A DNA stretch of 64,000 bases from Acetatifactor sp. Lineage in GTDB: Bacteria; Bacillota; Clostridia; Lachnospirales; Lachnospiraceae. Below, piece after piece: positions 26,724-35,497 of the stretch; the stretch's first letter is position 1; each line of letters opens with the position of its first letter. The notes beneath the pieces are model-generated. The model saw nothing but the letters and a program-made list of their open reading frames with translations, did no database searches and was not told where the DNA came from. A program made the translations under genes and the position numbers. The stretch lies in assembly GCA_029055435.1 (NCBI GenBank), contig JAIDDH010000074.1, positions 1-64,000 on the forward strand, in the 5' to 3' direction.

Positions 26724-28004
26724 GTGAGCGAGGAATTAAAAGCAGAAGAGTTCGATGAGGGAACAGAAGAATTTGACGAGGAAGAGCAGGAGCGGATGCG
26801 CAGAAGGAGAGAGCGCATTCGCAGGATGAAGCAGGAGAAGGAGCGGCGGCTGAGACTGCAGCGCATCTGTAAGTTTGCGGTACCGGTTGCAGCGGTTGTG
26901 CTTGCCTTTGGCATCGGCGCGCTTGTCCATGTGGTGTCTGCGAAAGGTGCGGCCCAGCCTGAACAGCAGGAGCGCGGAGAAAACATTGGCGAAGAGGAGC
27001 AGGAGACACAGCCTTCCGGACAGCTCTCGGGCCAGATTTCTGAAGGAGACGCCGGAGCAGAGGCTCAGATAGTCCATATCAAAGATATTGCCGGTCAGAA
27101 CGGACAGGTCGGATCAGCGGCGTCCGGAAACGAAGCCGGGCAGAACGATCAGACCGGAGAGGATAATGCGGTGGCTGCTGTGGCATCCGCTAAGGTGTAT
27201 GCCGCCCACACAACGGCACAGACAGCAGCGCCGCCCGATGAGGTCAACAGTAAGTATGCGGTGTTTATTGATTTGGAATCAGGTGACATCCTGGCACAGA
27301 GAGATTATCTCACGGTGATCACTCCTGCATCCATGACCAAAGTACTCACAGTGTTGGTGGCAGCGGAGCAGGTGAAGGATTTGGACGATACCTTCACCGT
27401 GACCATTGATATTACAGATTACAGTTATTCTAACGGCTGCAGCAGTGTGGGCTTTGAAGTGGGAGAGACTGTGACGGTGCGGGATTTGTTTTACGGCACG
27501 ATTCTGCCCTCCGGGGGAGATGCGGCGGTGGCGTTGGCCACCTATGTGGCGGGTAGCCACGAAGCCTTTGTGGAGATGATGAACGAGAAGGCGGAGGAGC
27601 TGGGACTTTCCGACACGGCACATTTTACCAACTGTGTGGGACTGTATGACGAGAATCATCACTGCACGGTTTACGATATGGCCATGATTATGGAGGCGGC
27701 TCTGGACAATGAGCTCTGCCGGGAAGTTTTGAATGCTCGTATCTACACTACCTCCGCCACGAAGGCGCATCCCGAGGGGATTACGATTTCCAACTGGTTT
27801 CTGCGTAAAATCGAGGACAAGGATACCGGGGGAGAAATAGTCTGCGCCAAGACAGGCTATGTGATGCAGTCGGACAGTTGTGCGGTCAGCTATGGTGTGG
27901 ACAAAAGCGGCAGGGGATATGTGTGCGCCACTGCGGGAGCACACAGTTCATGGCGCTGTATCTATGACCATGTGGCCTTATATAAGAAATATGCGCAGGA
28001 GTAG
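26724..28004 (+). CDS. D-alanyl-D-alanine carboxypeptidase (S11 family)
   Basis: The 426-aa protein begins at a GTG with GGAGAG upstream. The N-terminal 50 residues are highly charged and cytoplasmic. One membrane helix follows (residues 50-72), then a low-complexity Gln/Gly/Glu linker. The penicillin-binding peptidase domain runs from about residue 175 with the SxxK active site SMTK and a C-terminal KTG (CAKTGYV). The SxN motif position reads PSGGDAA, so Asn is replaced by Gly. Such enzymes trim the terminal D-Ala of peptidoglycan stem peptides. The long cytoplasmic head is unusual for the family, which commonly has a cleavable signal peptide. Confidence 0.9.
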   Translation: MSEELKAEEFDEGTEEFDEEEQERMRRRRERIRRMKQEKERRLRLQRICKFAVPVAAVVLAFGIGALVHVVSAKGAAQPEQQERGENIGEEEQETQPSGQLSGQISEGDAGAEAQIVHIKDIAGQNGQVGSAASGNEAGQNDQTGEDNAVAAVASAKVYAAHTTAQTAAPPDEVNSKYAVFIDLESGDILAQRDYLTVITPASMTKVLTVLVAAEQVKDLDDTFTVTIDITDYSYSNGCSSVGFEVGETVTVRDLFYGTILPSGGDAAVALATYVAGSHEAFVEMMNEKAEELGLSDTAHFTNCVGLYDENHHCTVYDMAMIMEAALDNELCREVLNARIYTTSATKAHPEGITISNWFLRKIEDKDTGGEIVCAKTGYVMQSDSCAVSYGVDKSGRGYVCATAGAHSSWRCIYDHVALYKKYAQE

Positions 28005-28050
28005 AAAAACAAATATCTGCGGTAGAATTCAGAAGGATAAATTAAGATTG

Positions 28051-28554
28051 ATGAGGGAAATGGTCGTGGATATTGAATTTAGAAAAATAACAGAGTTCCC
28101 AAGAGGAACCCTGTGTGCTCTGTTGAAGGAGGGTTATTCTTTTGAACCGCGCTTTGAACGTGATTGTTTAGGTCAATGGCAGGAGTTTGACGATTTCTTT
28201 TATGACAATCCGCATATTGCAGAGTTTAGCGGTTTTATGACTGTTCTCAACGATACCCCCATAGGGTTTGTTACTTGGAATCCGACCAATATACCTATAT
28301 CAGCAGAAATCGGACATAACTGTATCGCAGTAAAATACAAGGGTAATGGTTATGGTAAGCGACAAATGCAGGAAGCGGTAAAGCGTATCATTGCACAGGG
28401 GGCAGAAAAAATCCTTGTCACTACAAATGAAATTCTTATACCTGCACAACATACCTATGAAAGTGCGGGTTTTAAATTTGTAAATAAAAACGAAGAACCT
28501 GACAATGCCGAATATGCAGGTATGCGGATTAACTATGAGATAATTGTAAATTAA
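28051..28554 (+). CDS. GNAT acetyltransferase
   Basis: The 167-aa protein has a GNAT core. Beta strand 4 plus the acetyl-CoA loop are in IGHNCIAVKYKGNGYGKRQM, with a G-x-G-x-G/K type pyrophosphate loop, and the ending YESAGFKFVNKNE is typical. The ORF-track start at 27880 lies inside the upstream gene; the ATG at 28051 has AAGGA upstream. Substrate is not predictable. Its base composition is more AT-rich than the preceding genes. The 3' end overlaps a convergent hydrolase gene by four bases. Confidence 0.85.
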   Translation: MREMVVDIEFRKITEFPRGTLCALLKEGYSFEPRFERDCLGQWQEFDDFFYDNPHIAEFSGFMTVLNDTPIGFVTWNPTNIPISAEIGHNCIAVKYKGNGYGKRQMQEAVKRIIAQGAEKILVTTNEILIPAQHTYESAGFKFVNKNEEPDNAEYAGMRINYEIIVN

Positions 28555-29360
28555 AACGCAATGGAATCCATAAATATGGAATTGAATTTATCAAGCTGAT
28601 CGTAGACGATTCCGTGGCCGCTGTCAGGCAGGGTTATGAGCTTTGAACCGCAGATACCCGCGTGCTGTATTTGAGCAAGTTCCTTGGAAACGATAATATC
28701 TTTATCACCATGAATGATATAAGTGGGGACGTGAACGCATCTGAGATCCGCCCGGCCATCCTCATCGCGCAGGGAAACAGCGCATTTTATCGTACCGATC
28801 CCCGATGCAGATAGGGCGATATCTCTGAACCAGTCGATAACTGCATCCGAATGAGGCGTTGCAAAGAGCTGTTTGCTGAAGTTCAGGCATAGCTGGGGCC
28901 TATCGGTTCCGGCAAGGTTTATCAGATCGTTTACTTCCTGCACAGTTTTTCCATATGGGAAATCGGGGCGCTGCGCAAAACAGGGAGCGGCGGCAGAAAG
29001 CAGAATCAGTTTGCATACGCCGAATCCATTGTAACGGTTCATGTATCTTAAGGCAATCGCTCCGCCCATTGAAAAGCCCGCTAAAATAAAGTTTTTAAGG
29101 CAAAGCTGCCGGACTATCTGAAATATATCCTCAGACATTTGATCATAAGAATATCCACATACAGGCGTATCCGACCTGCCGAAACCTCTTAAATCCACTG
29201 CGATTACACGATATCCGCAATCGGTAAGCAGATTTATCTGATATTCAAAAATCTGATGGGACAGCGGCCAGCCGTGAATGAGGAAAACGGTTTGTTTTCC
29301 TTGAGGATTGTAGTCGTAAACGGCAATTTTAGTCCCGTCATTTGAAGTGATATAATACAT
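28551..29360 (-). CDS. Alpha/beta hydrolase
   Basis: The 269-aa protein has the alpha/beta-hydrolase fold. The oxyanion HGWPL motif is near residue 29, the nucleophile elbow is GFSMGG near residue 96, the acid is in YIIHGDKDIIV, and the histidine is in DSGHGIVY. The sequence VDLRGFGRSD is typical of the haloperoxidase/esterase subgroup. Substrate cannot be predicted. It is the second gene of a minus-strand pair, 29 bases after the membrane protein, with CAGGA upstream of the ATG. Confidence 0.9.
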   Translation of the reverse strand: MYYITSNDGTKIAVYDYNPQGKQTVFLIHGWPLSHQIFEYQINLLTDCGYRVIAVDLRGFGRSDTPVCGYSYDQMSEDIFQIVRQLCLKNFILAGFSMGGAIALRYMNRYNGFGVCKLILLSAAAPCFAQRPDFPYGKTVQEVNDLINLAGTDRPQLCLNFSKQLFATPHSDAVIDWFRDIALSASGIGTIKCAVSLRDEDGRADLRCVHVPTYIIHGDKDIIVSKELAQIQHAGICGSKLITLPDSGHGIVYDQLDKFNSIFMDSIAF

Positions 29361-29389
29361 AAATCATTCCTGATCCGTTTTCTGCTATT

Positions 29390-30475
29390 TTATGCGGGTG
29401 GATTGATTTGTGTTCGTTTCTGCAGATCCTGACTGTTCAACAGATGTCCGATTGCAAATGCTATAAATCCGGCAGTGATGGCGATTCGGAAAATACCTGA
29501 CAGATATGGCGACGTCCAAAAAGTCGTCACTACCAACATCGGTACCTTGGCGTAGATTGCAACACGAAACAGAGTCCCTGCCGGTATCTTCCGGCGAAGA
29601 AGGGATGTTATCAGCAATGCTACCAGAAAATAGAGTGAAGCACAGCCGAAATACCAAAAAGTTCTTCCCACAAAAAATACGAGAAACATTATGCCATATA
29701 TTACCCATAAAATGGGCATCAGTTTTTCCACTATGATTTTTCTGTTCAGTTCCAAATCATCCCCATAAGCGGTGTAATAATGTTCTACATACGTTCCGTT
29801 TTGAATTAACACGATTTTTTCACTTCCGCCCAAAATCGCTTTGCCATAACCTTGTTCAATTATATGATTAATGTCATCCGGCCTGAATCCGTCGATTTGA
29901 TCCGTCAGATAAATATAGATATATCCGGTATCTTTAACATAATAGTCGTCCTCAAGGGACAATATACCGTTTCGAAGTTCAAATTCCGGCACCCAGTCCA
30001 AAAAGGTATCGGCTCCCCCCCGCGCTATGAAAGTGATAATAAACGCTGCAAGAATACATAAGGTTGATGTTAATGACAGAAGTGTCACAAATCCAATCAT
30101 GCTGCCGGTTTTTACCGTCGCAAGTTTTTCATACCGATGTGGTATAAAGGAATATCCTAACTGTTTCAGGATATTAGGTCTTATGTTTTGGGATGACTTA
30201 ATTTCAGGATATGTGTTGTGTGCGGTACTTGCAGATTCTGCGATTTCCGGTTGTTCATAGCCGGTGGTTTCTATATCTTCCTGTCTATAACCTACGGCCC
30301 CTACATCTTCCGGTCGTCCATATCCCGTCTTTCCTAAATCTTTCGGATTCATGTCGTTTGTGACTCTTGAATTTCCGGACGGTTTGTTATTCCTTGAATT
30401 AATGTAGCCCAGTAAGCCCAAAATACTGATTATAAATGCTAAAGTACTCACAAAATTTTTTATTTCATCGTACAT
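29390..30475 (-). CDS. Hypothetical multi-pass membrane protein
   Basis: The protein is 361 aa from the ATG at 30475, which has TGGAGAG about 7 bases upstream; the track's GTG at 30490 is less likely. An N-terminal membrane helix (residues 6-22) is followed by a repeated low-complexity segment (GKTGYGRPEDVGAVGYRQED, a tandem of G-Y-x-x-x-D/E units). Next come one helix near residue 125, an outer domain, and three helices at the C-terminal third. No family recognised. It is divergent from the UvrA2-like gene. Confidence 0.7.
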   Translation of the reverse strand: MYDEIKNFVSTLAFIISILGLLGYINSRNNKPSGNSRVTNDMNPKDLGKTGYGRPEDVGAVGYRQEDIETTGYEQPEIAESASTAHNTYPEIKSSQNIRPNILKQLGYSFIPHRYEKLATVKTGSMIGFVTLLSLTSTLCILAAFIITFIARGGADTFLDWVPEFELRNGILSLEDDYYVKDTGYIYIYLTDQIDGFRPDDINHIIEQGYGKAILGGSEKIVLIQNGTYVEHYYTAYGDDLELNRKIIVEKLMPILWVIYGIMFLVFFVGRTFWYFGCASLYFLVALLITSLLRRKIPAGTLFRVAIYAKVPMLVVTTFWTSPYLSGIFRIAITAGFIAFAIGHLLNSQDLQKRTQINPPA

Positions 30476-30574
30476 AAACCAACTCTCCACTGCGTGTTAA
30501 TATAGCTGACATAATAATTATTGTAACATAAGGAATGTGATTCGCATAGCTATTTTTGGCAAGCAGGCAGATAC

Positions 30575-30603
30575 TTTACAAATGGATGCAGAAAAGATAT
30601 GAT
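30575..30603 (+). promoter_or_regulatory. Promoter of the UvrA2-like gene
   Basis: TTTACA (30575-30580) and TATGAT (30598-30603) are spaced 17 bases apart. Transcription would start near 30610. This leaves almost no leader for an ATG at 30618, so an internal start (30633 or 30693) is more probable. Confidence 0.6.
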
Positions 30604-30617
30604 AGCAGTATCGTGAA

Positions 30618-31523
30618 ATGAGAGATTTATGTATGGGGGCTATAAGAAAAACAGGATGGGAGCAGAAGGAATTGGAGCACAATGTAAATACGATGCCGAC
30701 GCATATCAGAGTGCGCGGGGCAAGAGTACACAATCTGAAAAATGTTGACGTAGATATCCCGCTGAACAGGATTGTCGGGATAGCAGGGGTGTCCGGTTCC
30801 GGGAAATCTTCTCTGGCACTGGGAATCCTGTATGCGGAGGGCTCTAGGCGATATCTGGAAGCGCTCTCTACATATACAAGAAGGCGTATGACGCAGGCAG
30901 AAAAAGCACAGGTGGATGAGGTGCTGTACGTCCCTGCCGCCCTTGCGCTGAGACAACGGCCCGGTATTCCCGGCATACGCAGCACTTTTGGCACGGGGAC
31001 AGAGCTTTTGAATAGTCTGCGTCTGATGTATTCGAGACTCGCTGAGCATCGCTGCCCGAACGGGCACTATGTAAAGCCCTCCCTGAATGTTGCGGCGGGG
31101 CAGGAGCTTGTATGCCCGGAGTGCGGCGGGCACTTTTTTGCGCCAGGCGCGGAGGAACTGGCTTTTAACAGTCAGGGCGCATGCAGGCGTTGTGACGGGA
31201 CAGGGATAGTTCGGACAGTGGATGAATCGACGCTTGTGCCGGACGAGTCTCTTTCTATCGACCAGGGTGCCGTCGCTCCGTGGCAGACATTGATGTGGTC
31301 TCTTATGAAAGATATTGCTCGTGAAATGGGTGTTCGGACAGATGTGCCCTTTAAGGACCTTACAGAAAAAGAACGGGATATTGTATTCCACGGGCCCGCG
31401 GTTAAGAAAAATATCATCTACCAGAACAAGACCAGCGGAGCTGCGGGAGATATGGATTTTACTTATTTTAATGCAACCTATACCGTGGAAAATGCGCTAT
31501 CCAAGGTGAAGGATGAGAATGGG
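30618..31523 (+). pseudogene. UvrA2-like ABC ATPase, 5' part (split by mobile element)
   Basis: This is the N-terminal 302 residues of a UvrA-family ATPase. The Walker A motif is GVSGSGKSSLA near residue 56, the segment RRYLEALSTYTRRR follows, and zinc-knuckle cysteines lie in CPECGG and CRRCDGTG. The pattern ALRQRPGIPGIRSTFGTGTE is that of the shorter UvrA2/drug-resistance-type paralogues rather than housekeeping UvrA. Reading continues three element-encoded codons (LVC) and stops. The matching C-terminal part is at 39407-41086. Alone, this piece lacks the ABC signature and Walker B of its own ATPase, so it should be inactive. The true start is uncertain among 30618, 30633 and 30693. Confidence 0.85.
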
Positions 31524-31529
31524 TTAGTC

Positions 31530-31540
31530 TGTTAAGGACA
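31530..31540 (+). repeat. Left terminal inverted repeat (recombinase arm site)
   Basis: TGTTAAGGACA lies 7 bases inside the GGG core at the left end. It is matched by TGTCCTTGACA at the right end with one mismatch after reverse complementing. In the excised circle the two arms would flank the crossover core with 22 bases between them. Confidence 0.55.
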
Positions 31541-31604
31541 GAGAAAATAAAGATACTGAAAAAGCCGATAAACAGGGCATTTTCGGGGAAAGGAGCAAAT
31601 CTCT

Positions 31605-33299
31605 ATGTCAATCAAAATCACAGCACTTTATGAAAGGCTCTCACGAGATGATGAAATGCAGGGCGAGAGCAACAGCATCAAAAACCAAAAAGAATACCTT
31701 GAGGACTTCGCAAGAAAGAACGGTTTCCGAAATATCCGACACTTTACGGACGACGGAGTAAGCGGCATCACATTCGAGCGTGAGGGATTCCAAAAAATGA
31801 TTGCCGAGGTTGAGGCGGGAAATGTTGATACGGTAATCGTGAAAGATATGAGCAGGTTCGGACGGAACTATCTGAAAGTCGGTTTTTACACAGAGATGTT
31901 GTTCCCCGAAAAAGGCGTGCGGTTTATCGCTATCAATAACGGAGTGGACAGCGAAACGCAGGGCGAGAATGATTTTACCCCGTTCCTCAACATCATGAAT
32001 GAGTGGTACGCAAAGGACACTTCCAAGAAAATCCGCACCATGTTCAAGGCGAAAATGCAGGAGGGGAAAAGAGTTTCCCCAAGTGTTCCCTACGGTTATC
32101 TCCGTGATCCGCATGACAAGCAGCACCTAATCATTGATGAAGAACCCGCAAAGGTTGTCAGACGGATATATCAGATGACGGTTGAGGGGCATGGAAAACG
32201 TGACATAGCAAGGGCACTGACAGCGGATAAGATACTCATTCCTGCCGCTTATGCAGCGGAGCATTGCCCCGAAAATAATCACAGTCATGGATATGCCAAT
32301 CCCTATGAATGGTCTTGCACCGCAATAAGTTATATCCTTGAAAAGCAGGAATACATGGGGCATACTGTTTTAGGCAAGACAGTGACGGATAATTTCAAGA
32401 CCAAAAAGCGCAGGAAAGCAAAACCCGAAGAACTGATGATATTCAAGAACACCCATGACGCAATTGTTGACGAGGAAACATGGAACAATGCGCAAAGGTT
32501 AAAGAGGACTGTCCGCAGGGAAGTCAAGAATGGAACTTATAAGAACCGTCTGACAGGCTTGCTCTATTGTGCCGATTGCGGGGCAAAACTAACCTACCGC
32601 AGTCCCAACGCAACGCACCGTCCCGACGGAAAGACTTATGACAGCGACAATGCCTTTATATGCGGCAGTTACCGCAGTCTGCACCGAGATTGCACCATGC
32701 ACTATATCAAGGTGTCAGTGGTTGAGGAACTAGTAAAAAAGGCAATCCATACCGTCAGCAGTTTCGCCATAGAAAACGAGGAAGAATTTATAAGGCGTTT
32801 GGAGGTGCTTTCAGACTTCCAAGTGGAAACAGCCATAAAGGAAAATAGAAAGGCTCTTTCCACCTCTGAAAGGCGTGTAAAGGAACTTGACGAACTTATC
32901 AGAAAACTCTACGAGGGCAACGCAACGGGGAAGATACCCGACAAGCATTTTGAAAGGCTCTTAGCGGAATATGACAGCGAACAGGGCGAGCTGGAGGGCA
33001 GGATAGAGGAAATCAGAAACAGCATTGCAGAATATGAGAGGAACACCGTCCGCACCGACAAATTCATGGAGGTTGTGAGGAAATACCAAGACTGCGAAGA
33101 AATCACAACGCCAATGCTCAACGAGTTTATCGAGAAGATTGTCGTGCATGAGGCGGACAAAAGCGGAGGCAGGCTGAACAGGAAACAGAAAGTTGACATT
33201 TATTTTAACTTTGTCGGACAGATTGACTTATCCGAACCGATCACGCAGGAGGAAAGCACAGACAAGCCGAAAGGGAAGAAAAAGGCAAAAGTTTCATAG
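31605..33299 (+). CDS. Large serine recombinase (TndX/TnpX type)
   Basis: The 564-aa protein starts with a resolvase domain: the nucleophile Ser13 is in YERLSRDDE, and the catalytic arginines lie in VKDMSRFGRNYLKVG. The recombinase domain follows (VPYGYLRDPHDKQHLIID ... VVRRIYQM). A zinc ribbon is formed by LLYCADCGAKLTYR with a second pair at CGSYRSLHRDC. A long coiled coil occupies residues 395-485, and a DUF4368-like tail ends lysine-rich. It would excise and integrate the element at a two-base core. AAAGGAG precedes the ATG. It lies 82 bases from the left junction, the normal place for such enzymes next to their att site. Confidence 0.95.
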   Translation: MSIKITALYERLSRDDEMQGESNSIKNQKEYLEDFARKNGFRNIRHFTDDGVSGITFEREGFQKMIAEVEAGNVDTVIVKDMSRFGRNYLKVGFYTEMLFPEKGVRFIAINNGVDSETQGENDFTPFLNIMNEWYAKDTSKKIRTMFKAKMQEGKRVSPSVPYGYLRDPHDKQHLIIDEEPAKVVRRIYQMTVEGHGKRDIARALTADKILIPAAYAAEHCPENNHSHGYANPYEWSCTAISYILEKQEYMGHTVLGKTVTDNFKTKKRRKAKPEELMIFKNTHDAIVDEETWNNAQRLKRTVRREVKNGTYKNRLTGLLYCADCGAKLTYRSPNATHRPDGKTYDSDNAFICGSYRSLHRDCTMHYIKVSVVEELVKKAIHTVSSFAIENEEEFIRRLEVLSDFQVETAIKENRKALSTSERRVKELDELIRKLYEGNATGKIPDKHFERLLAEYDSEQGELEGRIEEIRNSIAEYERNTVRTDKFMEVVRKYQDCEEITTPMLNEFIEKIVVHEADKSGGRLNRKQKVDIYFNFVGQIDLSEPITQEESTDKPKGKKKAKVS

Positions 33300-33312
33300 G
33301 AAAAATGGGAAA

Positions 33313-33343
33313 GGCTATGACGGTAACGGTTATAGTCTTTTTT
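33313..33343 (+). terminator. Terminator after the serine recombinase
   Basis: GGCTATGAC and GTTATAGTC form a 9-bp stem with two G-T pairs and a short loop, followed by six T residues, 14 bases after the recombinase stop codon. Confidence 0.7.
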
Positions 33344-33464
33344 CTTGCAGTTATAGACGGGCAAAATGAAGTGAAAAAGTGTCAGCAGTAAAATATAGCA
33401 CTCAAGGCATTAAATGCGAAATTTGACCGCCACAGAGTGCTATAACGGTATCATGTGGGGCAGG

Positions 33465-33722
33465 CTATTCTTGAATGTCCAATCCTTCAAAGAAATCGTC
33501 ATAGGTGCAGTCATATATTTTGCGTAATTCCATGAGGACGCTAATCTTGATATTCAGTTCGCCGTTCTCATATTTTGCGTAAGTGGAGCGACCAATATCA
33601 CAGCCACGCTGCTGTAATAAAGCACAGAGTTTTTCTTGTGAAATATTGTGCTTTTCGCGGAGGGCTTTTAGATTGCTGCCGATGTTCCTATCTCTCCGTA
33701 ATTTCTGTTCCATTTGTATCAT
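33465..33722 (-). CDS. XRE-family regulator of the element
   Basis: The 85-aa protein is a single helix-turn-helix domain of the XRE/Cro type: LKALREKHNISQEKLCALL then IGRSTYAKYENGELN. It has a short C-terminal helix pair similar to repressor dimer ends. It is transcribed opposite to the cargo and 148 bases from the next plus-strand gene. It is probably the repressor controlling the cargo or transfer genes. GAAGGGA lies upstream of the ATG. A GACC-N8-GGTC inverted repeat sits immediately upstream and could be its own operator. Confidence 0.88.
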   Translation of the reverse strand: MIQMEQKLRRDRNIGSNLKALREKHNISQEKLCALLQQRGCDIGRSTYAKYENGELNIKISVLMELRKIYDCTYDDFFEGLDIQE

Positions 33723-33731
33723 CCCTTCTTA

Positions 33732-33747
33732 GACCAATATTGAGGTC
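33732..33747. promoter_or_regulatory. Candidate operator upstream of XRE gene
   Basis: GACCAATATTGAGGTC has GACC/GGTC arms around an AATATT core, directly in front of the XRE start. Autoregulation is a reasonable guess; no binding evidence exists here. Confidence 0.3.
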
Positions 33748-33870
33748 AATACCATTGTAAGAATTTTTCAGTAAAAATATTGTCCGTGATACTGGTCAGA
33801 ATGAAAAAGGAATGATAGAATAACATTTATAATACAAATTTAGAAATGTAGCAGAGGATTGGGTGAAAAT

Positions 33871-34305
33871 ATGGAACTGGTCAGAACAGGGGCAAGAGAG
33901 GTCAAATTTTATTTAGACATAGCTTTCATTTCTCAATATGAACTTGATTTTGAAACATTTGAAAAGAGAAAGCCATTTACTGCAAAAATCGTTGATGATT
34001 TGCTGAACCTTGCAAATGAGAAATATGGGTTAGATTTTGATGAATATGACACGCCTAAAGCAGTCTATGTTGCAGAGGATCGTGTGGTAATGGTTTTTGA
34101 AAAAAGAAATCAGGATTACTTTGAAACAGAGGAAAATGAGGAACTGGAGATTATGAAAGGCATTAGAGAAATATTCCGTTTTCTGCCAGACGAAAGGATA
34201 TACTTTGAGAAAATGGAGATTGAGGAAAAAAGAAAGCTGTTAGAAGAAATAAGGAATGACGACAATATGACCTATATCAGAGAAAATTTTATGATGTACG
34301 ATTGA
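33871..34305 (+). CDS. Element cargo protein of unknown function
   Basis: The protein is 144 aa from ATG 33871; the track's TTG at 33859 adds four residues. It begins MELVRTGAREVKFYLD and is acidic, with alternating strands and helices and no membrane segment. The last 60 residues are strongly helical and charged (ERIYFEKMEIEEKRKLLEEI). AT-rich codon use matches the neighbouring cargo gene and differs from the recombinase. It is 15 bases upstream of a small membrane protein, suggesting a two-gene unit. No known family seen. Confidence 0.65.
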   Translation: MELVRTGAREVKFYLDIAFISQYELDFETFEKRKPFTAKIVDDLLNLANEKYGLDFDEYDTPKAVYVAEDRVVMVFEKRNQDYFETEENEELEIMKGIREIFRFLPDERIYFEKMEIEEKRKLLEEIRNDDNMTYIRENFMMYD

Positions 34306-34320
34306 CAAGGAGGTAAGGGA

Positions 34321-34578
34321 ATGGATTTTATTGCTGGTTTTTTCGGGTGGTTGATAATAGCTTATTTTGCATCAATTCCGTTTATATGGATATGGGTGTT
34401 CTATCATAAAATTAAATGCCGAAAAATAGAGGAATGTAGCAACAGAAAATGTAAGTATTGGCAACATTGTGAGCATAACTATGTCGAGCGTAAGAAAGAC
34501 GAGTTAGAGTTAAGAAAGCAGATGTTGTTACATAGTTTAGGATTAACGGAAGAAGATTTGGACAAAGAATATTCCTAA
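34321..34578 (+). CDS. Small cysteine-rich membrane protein
   Basis: The 85-aa protein has one hydrophobic helix at residues 5-28 (FGWLIIAYFASIPFIWIWVF). A compact Cys/His cluster follows (KCRKIEECSNRKCKYWQHCEHN) with four cysteines and a histidine that could bind zinc. A charged helical tail of about 35 residues completes it. The ATG has AAGGAGG upstream. Its placement after the 144-aa cargo gene suggests a joint role. Function unknown. Confidence 0.7.
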   Translation: MDFIAGFFGWLIIAYFASIPFIWIWVFYHKIKCRKIEECSNRKCKYWQHCEHNYVERKKDELELRKQMLLHSLGLTEEDLDKEYS

Positions 34579-34608
34579 AAGGAATACGATACGGGGAGAG
34601 GGCATATA

Positions 34609-34682
34609 TTTACAGTCATTATGTGGAAGTATGTTTGCAATCATAAGTGGCATTATGTTTACATTCATTATTTGGCAGATAT
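34609..34682 (+). repeat. Three imperfect tandem repeats of 24-25 bp
   Basis: Units start TTTACAGTCATTATGTGG (34609), TTTGCAATCATAAGTGGC (34634) and TTTACATTCATTATTTGG (34658). They are followed by two 13-bp units ATCAATCCATCAT/ATCAATCCATTCT (34684-34709). They fill the spacer in front of the element lipoprotein and are AT-rich. They could be iteron-like protein-binding sites or decayed coding sequence. Confidence 0.6.
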
Positions 34683-34815
34683 ATCAATCCATCATATCAA
34701 TCCATTCTTAAGAAAAATTCATTGGAATTATGTATGCTCATATGATAAACTAATGAAGTTGCATAATTTAACAAATCAAAAAAGTTATAGTAATGACTTA
34801 CTGGGAGGTATGTAT

Positions 34816-35355
34816 ATGAGGAAGAATAAAAAGATAGTTATATTAACAGGTATTTTTCTAATGACCTTGAGTATTGTTGCTTGTGGGCAAGTAAAAGAAG
34901 ATGAATTTACTATAAATCAGCAGGAAAGCGATATACAAACTGTTGAGAGTACAGATTCAGAAATAAAAGGAGATGATACCGTAACCACAGAGGAATCTTC
35001 TGCAAATCAGCAGGAAAACAGCACACAGACGGTTGAGAGTATAAATCCAGACACATTTCCTGTTGGAGAATATCATGATGATATGGGTTCTCAGTTGATT
35101 ATCTCCAAGGTTGATGACAAAAACTATACTATAGAATACGGAATATACAAATTAATGTATACGGAAAATGCAGTTGGAAGTTATGATGTCAATACTGGAA
35201 TATTATCTTTTTCTGGAACAGATATCAGCACTGAAAGCACATTATCTGCGGACGTGACAATCCAAGGGAATAATCTGATAGTTACATTAACAAATTCTGA
35301 ATTTCCAGACTGTCCGACAGGAACAGTTTTTGAATTTGAACCTAGTCAACCATGA
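34816..35355 (+). CDS. Element-borne lipoprotein
   Basis: The protein is 179 aa from the ATG at 34816, chosen because GGGAGG lies 7 bases upstream; the track start at 34621 runs through the repeat region. A lipoprotein signal ends in SIVAC (cysteine near residue 22). The next segment contains an internal duplication (NQQESDIQTVEST and NQQENSTQTVESI), a spacer rich in Glu/Ser/Thr. The C-terminal 100 residues form a probable all-beta domain (VGEYHDDMGSQLIISKVDD). It is AT-rich and foreign-looking relative to the chromosome. Similar small lipoproteins occur as cargo in Firmicute elements; role unknown. Confidence 0.7.
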   Translation: MRKNKKIVILTGIFLMTLSIVACGQVKEDEFTINQQESDIQTVESTDSEIKGDDTVTTEESSANQQENSTQTVESINPDTFPVGEYHDDMGSQLIISKVDDKNYTIEYGIYKLMYTENAVGSYDVNTGILSFSGTDISTESTLSADVTIQGNNLIVTLTNSEFPDCPTGTVFEFEPSQP

Positions 35356-35410
35356 TAAAAATATTTGGTTTCTATAAGGAATTGTAAAAAACTGAAAATT
35401 GTTTACCTTT

Positions 35411-35450
35411 AGGTAGCGATTATCTTAACAGAAAATCAGCTACCTTTTTT
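35411..35450 (+). terminator. Terminator after the element lipoprotein
   Basis: AGGTAGC and GCTACCT pair perfectly across a 21-base loop and are followed by a T run at 35445-35450. It separates the lipoprotein from the mobilization genes. Confidence 0.55.
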
Positions 35451-35497
35451 ATTACCAGTAACTATCAACTTATCACAGAAAGAATGAGGTATCGGAA

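Noticed and set aside
30618-31535. Housekeeping UvrA
   Set aside because: The insertion-region sequence and combined length of about 860 aa fit UvrA2-type paralogues; true UvrA is about 940 aa with a UvrB-binding domain.
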